Below are positions 36,966 to 44,652 of a DNA stretch of 64,000 nt, one piece after another. Where the stretch lies: positions 1,116,001 through 1,180,000 of the forward strand of contig NZ_CP162101.1 of assembly GCF_040869035.1 (NCBI RefSeq). The letters are read 5' to 3'. How positions within the stretch are numbered: the stretch's first letter is position 1; the number at the start of each line of letters is the position of its first letter. The translations under genes and the position numbers were made by a program. The notes beneath the pieces are model-generated. The model saw only the letters and a list, made by a program, of their open reading frames with translations, had not been told where the DNA came from and searched no databases. The DNA is from Vibrio sp. NTOU-M3. Lineage in GTDB: Bacteria; Pseudomonadota; Gammaproteobacteria; Enterobacterales; Vibrionaceae.

Positions 36966-37086
36966 TAACAAAGCGTTTAAGGCAGATTCCCAACGCTTGG
37001 CATTTTCAGTTCAAGTTAGTTTTGGTGTTTACGGTGCAATGGTTTAGGCTAGGTGGTAGCGTTGCTCACTACTTAACGCGGCGTTA
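36966..37086 (+). repeat. attC 37
   Basis: 121 bp; arms AAAGCGTTTAAG and CTTAACGCGGCG. Cassette ends TTAGGGCTC and GAGCCCTAAC match over 2.5 kb. Confidence 0.95.
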
Positions 37087-37104
37087 TAACACAGGAGTAT
37101 AATT

Positions 37105-37524
37105 GTGGATGAATTGAATAAACTAATTTCATTCTATATCACTAAATCTCAGGAAATAAAAAGTGCTTCAGAGCGCCTCACATCAAAAGAAAGAACTCTA
37201 GTAGACATGTTTAGTAAGCAAAGTGTTAAAGAAGCACAGTCTAGAATCCCCGAGTTTTATGCTTGGCTGTACGAGGGAGATGAGAGCTACTCGAAACACT
37301 TCTTAATTAAGCGAGCTTCTTTTCCGCCCGCTGCTGGTCCAACAGAAACTGAGAGACTTGCCGCGGAGTTGTCCGTTGTATCCAAATCTCGCGAAATCTT
37401 TGTTCAAAGTTTATCTAATTTTGAGCGGGGGATTACCGAAGTTGAGGGAGCTTTAAACTTCAGATTGACTACTATGCTCGCAATATTGGCAATTGCCGTA
37501 TCCTTGGTTACAACAGTGTTATAA
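37105..37524 (+). CDS. Tail-anchored hypothetical protein (cassette 38)
   Basis: 139 residues, helical and charged, with a single C-terminal membrane helix (about 120-138). Not recognised; its layout resembles the gene at 41193 although the sequences differ. The start is GTG with AGGAG at 37092-37096. The stop is the TAA of attC 38. Confidence 0.6.
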   Translation: MDELNKLISFYITKSQEIKSASERLTSKERTLVDMFSKQSVKEAQSRIPEFYAWLYEGDESYSKHFLIKRASFPPAAGPTETERLAAELSVVSKSREIFVQSLSNFERGITEVEGALNFRLTTMLAILAIAVSLVTTVL

Positions 37525-37641
37525 CAAACTGTTTAAGAGTGATTCGCAACGCGTGGCATTTTTACTATGCGTTGGTTTAAGTGATTAAGGCGGTGTGCGG
37601 AGGCTTTTGTATTGCGTTGCTCACACCTTAACAGGGCGTTA
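37522..37641 (+). repeat. attC 38
   Basis: 120 bp; arms AAACTGTTTAAG and CTTAACAGGGCG. Confidence 0.95.
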
Positions 37642-37657
37642 GGCGATTGGGAGGAAA

Positions 37658-38140
37658 ATGACAGAAATATATGAAGTGTGGGCATCTTCAGTCTTCTGGA
37701 TAGTTGCACTATGTGTATTCTTATCGGTTCTCACAATCCCATTTTATAAGTGGAAGAAACGAGGAATCGTAGTAATTGTATTCTTTTGTATCGCTGCTTT
37801 CAGTTTTCTATCATTGCTTGTGTTGGAACACCTGCTGAAAAACAAGATAACAAATGAAGTATCGGAACTAATTAGTGAAGACAGCTATGTGGTTGAAACT
37901 TACGAAGACTTTGATAACGAATTGTTCCTCAAAGCATTAAAGAGCAAGCAATTCGTTTATACCCATAGAACTCGTCCCTTGGAAAAGTCGAGCATACATA
38001 TAGTCAACCATCAAGTGGAGGTTAAGTTACAAGTTGCTCAAGATTCTAAGTACCCACACTTGTATTGGGTATACTACCCCAAGTATCGATATAGTAGTGT
38101 AAATGAATTGGGGAAAGTACGTGTAAATAAGGTTGAGTAA
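37658..38140 (+). CDS. Membrane hypothetical protein (cassette 39)
   Basis: 160 residues. Two helices at about 9-28 and 36-58, then a soluble domain ending in a tyrosine-rich strand (YPHLYWVYYPKYRY without its first residue). Not recognised. Confidence 0.6.
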   Translation: MTEIYEVWASSVFWIVALCVFLSVLTIPFYKWKKRGIVVIVFFCIAAFSFLSLLVLEHLLKNKITNEVSELISEDSYVVETYEDFDNELFLKALKSKQFVYTHRTRPLEKSSIHIVNHQVEVKLQVAQDSKYPHLYWVYYPKYRYSSVNELGKVRVNKVE

Positions 38141-38148
38141 TAATCGCC

Positions 38149-38271
38149 TAACAAGCAATTTAAGAGGGATTCACAACGCTCGGCATTTTTGGTTCTACTG
38201 CAAATTTAGTGTTTATAGCACAATGCGTTAGGTTTGGGTGGAGGCGTTGTTCACCCCTTAGCAGGGCGTTA
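38149..38271 (+). repeat. attC 39
   Basis: 123 bp; 5' arm AAGCAATTTAAG with 3' arm CTTAGCAGGGCG, poorly matched. Confidence 0.94.
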
Positions 38272-38596
38272 GTTGGTATTTGTTTCTTGGTTTTAGGTAC
38301 GAGTTTCGTGCACGTGGTTTGTGGTCTTTCTCCGTATCTCGGCAAGCATCAGATTACCACTCTTGGTTGAGAATCAGGGTTGCTTGCCGAATAAAGTTTG
38401 GCGTCTGGTTTGATGAACGGGCGCATCAGGTCTGTCGGTTTAGTTGCTCGGCATGCAATGAGGTCGCTTAACTTCAAATCTGTCTGCGTTAAAGCAGTGG
38501 CGGGCGCTAAGCATCTAAGCATTGATCGTTTACTGCTTTATAGACCGAGCCTTTTTCTACGGTGGAACATCGAAACTTCAGAGTTCGCTAACCAAC
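38272..38596 (+). other. ORF-less cassette 40, family G, with a long hairpin
   Basis: 325 bp; short frames at 38280 and 38398 lack ribosome binding sites and are not called. A perfect 10-bp inverted repeat, TCGGCAAGCA (38339-38348) and TGCTTGCCGA (38381-38390), encloses 32 nt. Ends TTAGTTGG and CCAACTAAC match. Confidence 0.7.
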
Positions 38597-38715
38597 TAAC
38601 AATCTGTTAAAGACGGACTGCCAACACGGGGCACTTTTAGTACTGGTCTGGTATAGTGTTTACGGTGGTTTAGTTGAGTAACGTGGTAGGTTGGCAGCCA
38701 CTTAACAGGGCGTTA
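38597..38715 (+). repeat. attC 40
   Basis: 119 bp; arms AATCTGTTAAAG and CTTAACAGGGCG. Confidence 0.95.
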
Positions 38716-38732
38716 TGTACTAAGGAGGCAGG

Positions 38733-39113
38733 ATGCCAAAAAAATATTCCGGTTCATGTCACTGTGGTCTCATTAAATTCGAAGTTTTAGCCGATATTGA
38801 TCATCTTCGAGAGTGTAATTGCTCCATCTGTATCCGCAGAGGTGCGCTAAATTTTAGAGTGCCAGAAGAGAATTTGACGGTTCTAACTCCCCTCCAAAAT
38901 GCAGTTTTATACAAATGGGGCAGCGAAACCGCAGAAGACTACTTTTGCCCTAAATGCGGTATTCTGCCATTTCGTAAACCTAGTCAATTAACCAAAGCTG
39001 AAATCGAGGCTGGCAAAGTCCCATTTACTGGTTGGGCTGTAAATGCTCGTTGTCTTAATGGGCTAAATATCGGTGAAATTCCGGTCTTAAAAATAGATGG
39101 AGCATCCCTTTGA
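38733..39113 (+). CDS. GFA (CENP-V/GFA) domain zinc protein (cassette 41)
   Basis: 126 residues. Zinc-ligand pattern GSCHCG, ECNCSIC and YFCPKCG as in glutathione-dependent formaldehyde-activating (GFA-like) proteins; most members have no proven activity. A second, different GFA gene lies at 53401. AAGGAGGC precedes the ATG. Confidence 0.85.
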   Translation: MPKKYSGSCHCGLIKFEVLADIDHLRECNCSICIRRGALNFRVPEENLTVLTPLQNAVLYKWGSETAEDYFCPKCGILPFRKPSQLTKAEIEAGKVPFTGWAVNARCLNGLNIGEIPVLKIDGASL

Positions 39114-39122
39114 GCACGTACA

Positions 39123-39244
39123 TAACAAATCGCTTAACAGGGACTCCTAACGCTTGGCGACTTCAGTCGCAGTTTTAGCTCCGCGTTTAAGGCACAATAT
39201 TCAAGTTGGGTGGTTTAGCGTTATCGCCCGTTAGCAAGGCGTTA
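39123..39244 (+). repeat. attC 41
   Basis: 122 bp; arms AAATCGCTTAAC and GTTAGCAAGGCG. Confidence 0.93.
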
Positions 39245-39275
39245 TGTGCCCGAGTGCTGCTGTTCGACTATGAAG

Positions 39276-39306
39276 CCTCTCTACCAGTTTTATGAAGGTA
39301 GAGAGG
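39276..39306 (-). terminator. Hairpin after the minus-strand gene of cassette 42
   Basis: CCTCTCTACC and GGTAGAGAGG form a perfect 10-bp stem with an 11-nt loop, 23 bp past the stop at 39329. Confidence 0.65.
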
Positions 39307-39328
39307 TTTGAGCTTTTTCTGCTGAACT

Positions 39329-39784
39329 CTATTTAATTAGTGCCATCTTTGAGCCGTAGTGTTCTGCTAATTGTTCAAAACTCATATTCTTAAACTTACT
39401 ATCTTTGTCGTTTCGAAAAGTCTTATCCGTACGTTTTAAAGGTATCCTATCCCATTTCAATGTATTTCCATTAATAGATATGTTGGTCACCCAACATTCG
39501 TTTTTGGGAGAATAGTAGCTACAAATTAGAGCTTGCGCTGAATTATTCCCTTTCATTACGTAGGGGACAAACCCGCTCTCCGATGGCTTGTCCTTGTAAA
39601 CAACACCATCATTAGTATATGAGCCTGGATATCGAACAAAGTTGGCTACTCCAGGCCTTGGGAAAGTAATAAAAATGCGTTCACTGCTTCCGTCATACAC
39701 GTAACTCCCTTCCAACTGTTTGGCGAATGTAGAAGCTGATAAAATTAGGCTAAGAGCCAGAAAAAGTAGACTTAAACACTTCAT
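39329..39784 (-). CDS. Secreted hypothetical protein (cassette 42)
   Basis: 151 residues. Signal peptide ending TFA before KQLEGSY; the mature part has strands (SYVYDGSSERIFITF, CWVTNISINGNTLKW) and two cysteines, suggesting a periplasmic beta protein. Not recognised. It is antisense to the array and has its own terminator, so it is probably an autonomous transcription unit. Confidence 0.65.
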   Translation of the reverse strand: MKCLSLLFLALSLILSASTFAKQLEGSYVYDGSSERIFITFPRPGVANFVRYPGSYTNDGVVYKDKPSESGFVPYVMKGNNSAQALICSYYSPKNECWVTNISINGNTLKWDRIPLKRTDKTFRNDKDSKFKNMSFEQLAEHYGSKMALIK

Positions 39785-39844
39785 TTTATTTCCCTATACA
39801 AATACAAAGTATAGTTGGGTTTTGTTGCTTATCAATAAGGCACA

Positions 39845-39962
39845 TAACAAGCAATTCAAGCTGATTCGCAACGCTCGGCGCTTTCGGTTTCAACTTGTTT
39901 GGTGATTACGGTTCAGTGTTTTAGTAAGGTGGGAGCGTTGCTCACAACTTAATTGGGCGTTA
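39845..39962 (+). repeat. attC 42
   Basis: 118 bp; arms AAGCAATTCAAG and CTTAATTGGGCG. Confidence 0.95.
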
Positions 39963-40253
39963 TGTTTACTTGTATTTTAAAGGCTTAAATGTCTTGGGCT
40001 CTAGTTCTTTGTCCCTCTGGCAATTCGTCCCTAGTAGACTCAGCAAATTAGTATTATCGGTCTAAGTTCTTGAATCTCTTAGGCCGTAAAACATGCCAAT
40101 ATTCGCGGGTTGCTTCATTATCAGGTCGTGGCGGTTGGCTTCTTGTTTAACTGGCTTAAAGTCGCTTTTAGGTTCTTAGCCAATTAGCATTTCGGCTTGG
40201 CAGTTGCCTCGGTAATTTGCCATTGTTTTACGCTTTGGTTGGAAAGATAGGGC
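39963..40253 (+). other. Truncated family A cassette (A3) fused to a toxin-antitoxin cassette
   Basis: 291 bp matching the first part of the family A cassettes. The match stops at GGAAAGATAGGGCG, where the other copies continue with GCTCG or TGCTTG; here the sequence passes straight into GTTAGTTTGC, the start of the next cassette. No attC separates them. Confidence 0.75.
40062..40118 (-). other. Conserved palindrome with minus-strand micro-ORF (family A3)
   Basis: 18-codon frame MKQPANIGMFYGLRDSRT plus stop, retained in the truncated copy. Confidence 0.55.
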
Positions 40254-40310
40254 GTTAGTTTGCATGGATACACTCTCACCCCAGTTATTATTTCTAGGGT
40301 GAAAGTCGTG

Positions 40311-40610
40311 TTATTTCAGATGATTCTGGGGTAGCTGTGATTGACCTAAGACAGCAACGACTAATATAAAGTCATCTTCTTTGGTGAAATAAGCTGTGTG
40401 TTTTCCAATCGGGAAATAAAAGCCATTTGGGTATAGCTCGTGACAGCTTCTTCCTAAACCTGGATTATCAGCTAGCATCTGAAACCCTGATAGCAAAGTG
40501 CCTTTATAGTTGCGCCACTGTAATTCAGAAAAGTTTTCAACAGTGTAGTTTTTGACTTTGCGCAAGTGGGATTGCGCTAAGTTACTTAGCTTGTATTTAT
40601 TCTTTTGCAT
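40311..40610 (-). CDS. ParE/RelE superfamily toxin (cassette 43)
   Basis: 99 residues. LSNLAQSHLRKVKNYT at the N-terminus, then ML.DNPGLGRSCHEL and YFPIGKHTAYFTKEDDFILVVAVL, the ParE-like fold order. ParE toxins inhibit gyrase and RelE ones cut mRNA; which applies is not clear. It follows its antitoxin gene by 7 bp. Confidence 0.8.
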   Translation of the reverse strand: MQKNKYKLSNLAQSHLRKVKNYTVENFSELQWRNYKGTLLSGFQMLADNPGLGRSCHELYPNGFYFPIGKHTAYFTKEDDFILVVAVLGQSQLPQNHLK

Positions 40611-40617
40611 AAGTTAG

Positions 40618-40860
40618 TTACAGCGAATTTATAAAGCTTTCGCCGTCAACAGTGTTTCCATTGTTCAAGTCTTCTTTAGCTGACTTAAAGCAGTGTTTGA
40701 GGTACTCAACTTTCATAGCTTCTAGCTCTTCAAAGTCACGAATGGACATGACAACGACAGTATCTTTACTGTTTTTGCTGATTTTTACTGGCTCGCGTTG
40801 TGCGCTTAGAAGTAGTTCGCCGAAATTTCGTTTGGCATCATTGGCTGTTAATGTATGCAT
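40618..40860 (-). CDS. Phd/YefM-type antitoxin (cassette 43)
   Basis: 80 residues. N-terminal TANDAKRNFGELLLSAQREPVKISKN and VVVMSIRDFEELE fit the Phd/YefM DNA-binding domain; the C-terminus would wrap the toxin. Such antitoxins repress their own promoter. A strong promoter lies just upstream (40890-40917). Confidence 0.82.
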   Translation of the reverse strand: MHTLTANDAKRNFGELLLSAQREPVKISKNSKDTVVVMSIRDFEELEAMKVEYLKHCFKSAKEDLNNGNTVDGESFINSL

Positions 40861-40889
40861 GGTCAGTTCCCAATTGAGTGTACAGTTAG

Positions 40890-40917
40890 ATTATAATGCA
40901 TCGCATGAAATGTTCAA
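40890..40917 (-). promoter_or_regulatory. Promoter of the antisense toxin-antitoxin pair
   Basis: On the minus strand TTGAAC, a 16-bp spacer and a perfect TATAAT, about 30 bp before the antitoxin ATG. Confidence 0.75.
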
Positions 40918-40953
40918 TTTAATTAAATCGTGCGATTTGTGCGAAATGCAAAC

Positions 40954-41073
40954 TAACAAACTGCTCAAGAGGGATTCGCAACGCGTGGCATTTTTACTAT
41001 GCGTTGAATTTAGTGATTAAGGTGGTATGCGGCGGCTTCGGTATTGCGTTGCTCACCCCTTAGCAGGGCGTTA
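40954..41073 (+). repeat. attC 43
   Basis: 120 bp; arms AAACTGCTCAAG and CTTAGCAGGGCG. GCAAACTAAC here matches GTTAGTTTGC at 40254, defining the toxin-antitoxin cassette. Confidence 0.95.
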
Positions 41074-41192
41074 TGTGCAAATTCCCCAAGAGTTTCTGTA
41101 TAGGTAACAGTCATTTATCTCAGCTTTAGTTGCCTTCGTGCATATACAGTTGTACTTTCAAGTGATCAGAACTTGAGAGCAATCACTTAGCT

Positions 41193-41639
41193 ATGAAAAG
41201 GAAAAAACTCAAAACAGTAGATGTGTTGATTGACGAATATTTAACTTGTGCTAAGTCAGTCAACGAGGCTAATTTTCGACTAATTCAATCTAAAAGCGGT
41301 TTCAGAAATAGGAAGATTAAGCTCAGTATCGAAAAGGCTCTCATAGAGTATGAAAACTTTATCGCGGTGCTTGAGGAGTTAGAGCCGTCTTTTATCGGTG
41401 ACTTAGAGATCTATTACCATACTGACATTGCTCATTTGGGGATAAAACAAGTTAATCAAGACGCAGCGGCACGAGCGAGAACCGTTTTTCTTGATAGTCT
41501 ACAGCGTTTTAACAGCACGATATGCACAAAAGAAGAGAGCATTAATTTCAACCAAACGACTAATTTGGCAAGGCTAAGTATCCTGATTGCTGCTCTTTCA
41601 TTTGTGATTAGTTTTGGTTACTCAATACTAGTGACTTAA
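41193..41639 (+). CDS. Tail-anchored hypothetical protein (cassette 44)
   Basis: 148 residues, helical, with a C-terminal membrane helix (about 126-146, LSILIAALSFVISFGYS). Not recognised. About 120 bp of leader separate it from the cassette junction and may contain a promoter. Confidence 0.6.
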   Translation: MKRKKLKTVDVLIDEYLTCAKSVNEANFRLIQSKSGFRNRKIKLSIEKALIEYENFIAVLEELEPSFIGDLEIYYHTDIAHLGIKQVNQDAAARARTVFLDSLQRFNSTICTKEESINFNQTTNLARLSILIAALSFVISFGYSILVT

Positions 41640-41649
41640 AATTTACACA

Positions 41650-41769
41650 TAACAATCTGTTTAAGAGTGATTCGCAACGCGTGGCATTTTTACTATGCGT
41701 TGCGTTTAGTGTTGAAGGTGGTATGCGGCGGCATCGGTATTGCGTTGCTCACACCTTAACAGGGCGTTA
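41650..41769 (+). repeat. attC 44
   Basis: 120 bp; arms AATCTGTTTAAG and CTTAACAGGGCG. Confidence 0.95.
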
Positions 41770-42258
41770 GTTTGCAAGAGGAAAAACGTAACTATATCGC
41801 AAGATCTAGTGGTAAAAGCTTAAAGTCGAAACAGTCATATCGGCACTCATTTCAGTGTTAACTTGCGTGGTGTAAACCCAAAATTAGCATCGTTTCAAAG
41901 GTTGATTTGTTCTTTGGTGCGGCGACTTTTGGGTTAACTGAGTCGAACTTTTTTGCTGAAACTCTGCTCGTTGAGTTTGTTGGTACAAAAGCCGATTTAC
42001 TCGCTGCGAGGACGTTTTCTCTGGTGTGGTAAGTTCATGTAGTTTCAGTGGCTTTGTTGAAAGTCCGCATTGTGAGATTGGTTTTCCAAAAGCGCTTTTT
42101 GGTGTTGTGAGTTCGTTTTCTGCGGCGTTGTTTGTTCTCCGTGGTTTCATTGACTAGCCGTTTTTAGACTACGCCTGACTTAAGTGCATCAAAACACATA
42201 AAGTTTATTGTTTGCAAAGCTTAAAGTGACTTAAAATCAACGCTTTGGGTTTGCAAAC
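41770..42258 (+). other. ORF-less cassette 45, family D copy 2
   Basis: 489 bp, homologous to 20346-20844. An 88-codon minus-strand frame (41884-42150) shares ELTTPEKTS with copy 1 but is P/T/Q-rich, lacks a ribosome binding site and is shifted upstream in copy 1. Ends TTAGTTTGC and GCAAACTAAC match. Confidence 0.7.
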
Positions 42259-42378
42259 TAACAAACTGCTCAAGAGGGATTCGCAACGCGTGGCATTTTT
42301 ACTATGCGTTGAATTTAGTGATTAAGGTGGTTTGCGGCGGCTTTTTTATTGCGTTGCTCACCCCTTAGCAGGGCGTTA
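42259..42378 (+). repeat. attC 45
   Basis: 120 bp; arms AAACTGCTCAAG and CTTAGCAGGGCG. Confidence 0.95.
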
Positions 42379-42401
42379 GCCGACAACCGGAGACTTGAGT
42401 T

Positions 42402-42887
42402 ATGGAGAGCAAAGTGAACGTAAGGAAAGCGATCAAGGAAGACTCCAGTAAGTTGCTAGAACTTATTGGACACAAAGCTGAGTTTGACCGAAGTATGAAA
42501 GGATTCGACGGTGAAATCTCCACGACGAAAGAAAAGATAGAACGAACCTTATTTGGTGACTATCCGTTTGCCCACGCTTTGCTATTGGAAGTCGATGGTG
42601 AAGTTCAGGGTTTCGCCTTGTTTCATTATCGTTATTCATCCTTTCGCGGTGAACCGTCTATTTGGCTTGATGATCTTCTAGTTGTTAGTAATCATCGGTC
42701 AAAGGGACACGGTGCAGAACTTATGCATGCTTTGAAAACGGAAGCTCAAAAGTCGTTAACTTCTCATATTTCTTGGACAGCTAGTCCACATAACACCAAA
42801 GCACACGAGTTTTACAAAAAGTTAGGCGCAGAAGTTGAACGGATGGATGGTCAGCGTCCGTATTTCCGTTGGGCAATGTACGGCTAA
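42402..42887 (+). CDS. GNAT acetyltransferase, SAT1-like, copy 2 (cassette 46)
   Basis: 161 residues, near-identical to the gene at 13314 including the 20 bp before the start. The acetyl-CoA loop reads VVSNHRSKGHGAELM. The copy has a normal, self-complementary attC, whereas copy 1 has a chimeric one, so this copy is closer to the ancestral cassette. The stop is the TAA of attC 46. Confidence 0.85.
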   Translation: MESKVNVRKAIKEDSSKLLELIGHKAEFDRSMKGFDGEISTTKEKIERTLFGDYPFAHALLLEVDGEVQGFALFHYRYSSFRGEPSIWLDDLLVVSNHRSKGHGAELMHALKTEAQKSLTSHISWTASPHNTKAHEFYKKLGAEVERMDGQRPYFRWAMYG

Positions 42888-43004
42888 CAATAAATTTAAG
42901 AGTGATTCACAACGCTTGGCGCTTTCACTTCAAGTCAGCGTAGTGTTTAAGGCACAATGGTTTAGCTAGGGTGTTAGCGTTGTTCACACCTTAATTTGGC
43001 GTTA
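42885..43004 (+). repeat. attC 46
   Basis: 120 bp; arms AATAAATTTAAG and CTTAATTTGGCG. Confidence 0.95.
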
Positions 43005-43062
43005 GTAATCAACGTGCATATTGTTCAGGCATTCGGTAAAATGACGTTTTAAACCAAAAGCG

Positions 43063-44064
43063 ATGATTATCGTGAATAAGCTAAACAACATGCAAGATGC
43101 TCAAAATGAGCCTTTTGAAGAATCTCCTAAACCAAATAGCGAGGCAACAGTCGAAACTGAAGTTGATACCGAGCTAAATGACACTCAAGAAGCAAAGAAA
43201 AAGTTCAGGTTTGCTAGCGTCAAAATTCAAAGGTCTAAAGACTGGAATAAGAAGTCTTTCAAACAGATACGAAAAGATGTACACAAACAGTTTGTTGAGG
43301 CTGGAATCGATGAAGTTCCCGACGAAATCGTAGATAAGTTCGTTGATGAAATCACGGAAGATGTGATTAAAAAGAAGTATCGACAGAATGTTTTTTCAGC
43401 ATTACGCATAGCCTTAGCACTAACTTTAGTAACTTTTGTTGTCTTGGTTACATCTTTACTTATTGATGTTAGTGGAAAGTACGTTGGTAAAACTGAAATT
43501 GCGTCTTCCATGACTAACACAATTAATAAAGACGTATCTTTGGATGATATAAAGATGGTTTATGCTAAAGAGCGCAGCGTAACAGTAGATAACTTTTGGC
43601 CAGTGTTTAAGCCTCATTTGTACTATGAGAAAACAGACCTTACCTTGCATAAGGTTTTGCAAGACATCAAAGCTGAGCTCTTGACTAAAGATGATAGCCT
43701 TACAAGTGAGGAGTTGACTTTCCTTGATAAATTAAATGGTTTGTTATCCGAGTATAACAAAGTCAACCCCTTTGATGGGCTTGATGAGCAAGACTTAAGA
43801 GATTTCAAAGGGCTTTCCATCAAGTTAGATAGTACTTCTTACCAAAAAGTTGAAGATGAGATACTAAGCCTTACATCCTCGATGAAACTAAAAAATAGCT
43901 TAATCCATCAGTATTTGAGTAGTAGTAATACCTCTCTCTATATATCAATTGCAGCTTTTGTTTTTTCGGTAATCATCAGCATTTGGCAACTTTTATCATC
44001 ACGTAAATCAAGTCAAAAACAATTGATCTATGAAGCAATGAAAGAACACGGCCTTGCAAAGTAA
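43063..44064 (+). CDS. Large two-helix membrane hypothetical protein (cassette 47)
   Basis: 333 residues. Acidic disordered N-terminus (about 1-45), then a charged helical part, a membrane helix at about 112-132, a long soluble helical region, and a second helix at about 287-310 before a short basic tail. Not recognised; no enzymatic motif. GTG 43072 and ATG 43090 are alternative starts. Confidence 0.6.
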   Translation: MIIVNKLNNMQDAQNEPFEESPKPNSEATVETEVDTELNDTQEAKKKFRFASVKIQRSKDWNKKSFKQIRKDVHKQFVEAGIDEVPDEIVDKFVDEITEDVIKKKYRQNVFSALRIALALTLVTFVVLVTSLLIDVSGKYVGKTEIASSMTNTINKDVSLDDIKMVYAKERSVTVDNFWPVFKPHLYYEKTDLTLHKVLQDIKAELLTKDDSLTSEELTFLDKLNGLLSEYNKVNPFDGLDEQDLRDFKGLSIKLDSTSYQKVEDEILSLTSSMKLKNSLIHQYLSSSNTSLYISIAAFVFSVIISIWQLLSSRKSSQKQLIYEAMKEHGLAK

Positions 44065-44072
44065 CTGATTAC

Positions 44073-44192
44073 TAACAATCTGTTTAAGAGTGATTCGCAA
44101 CGCTTGGCATTTTTGCTATGCGTTGCGTTTTGTGTTTAAGGTGGTATGCGGGAGCTTCGGCATAGCGTTGCTCACACCTTAACAGGGCGTTA
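44073..44192 (+). repeat. attC 47
   Basis: 120 bp; arms AATCTGTTTAAG and CTTAACAGGGCG. Confidence 0.95.
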
Positions 44193-44652
44193 TGTTTACT
44201 TGTATTTCAAAGGCTTAAATGTCTTAGGCTCTAGTTCTTTGCCCCTCTGGCAGTTCGTCCCTAGTAGACTCAGCAAATCCGCATTGTCGGTCTAAGTTCT
44301 TGAATCTCTCAGCCCGTAAAACATGCCAATGTTCGTGGGTTGCTTCATTGTCAGGTCGTAACGGTTGGCTTCTTGTTTAACTGGCTCAAAGTTGCTTTTA
44401 GGTTCTTAGTCAATTGGCATTTTAGCTTGGCAGTTGCCTCGGCAACCTATCATTGTCTTGCGCTTTGGTTGGAAAGAAAGGGCGCTCGTTGTTTCTTGAT
44501 CGGGTTGCCTCATTGGGCAGGGAAGTGGACTTGCTTGTTTTAGGTTGGTCGCCTTTGGTGGTCAAGCTTGTTTCTGCCTTGTGCTTTAGTTCAGAAAACT
44601 AGTTAAAATCAGCAGTTCTTTGTCAAGTAAATCATGTGTTTGTGGTAAAACA
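44193..44652 (+). other. ORF-less cassette 48, family A copy 4
   Basis: 460 bp, full-length family A member. Ends TTATGTTT and AAACATAAC match. Confidence 0.8.
44292..44348 (-). other. Conserved palindrome with minus-strand micro-ORF (family A4)
   Basis: 18-codon frame MKQPTNIGMFYGLRDSRT plus stop; palindrome arms CAGCCCG and TGGGTTG with inner ACAT/ATGT. Confidence 0.55.

Noticed and set aside
34467..36969. Retron with PtuAB-type effector
   Set aside because: No reverse transcriptase or msr-msd region in the cassette; only the ATPase and HNH genes are present.
43063..44064. Chemoreceptor or secretion-system component for the 333-residue membrane protein
   Set aside because: Topology alone would fit, but no conserved domain or signalling motif is visible, so it stays unassigned.
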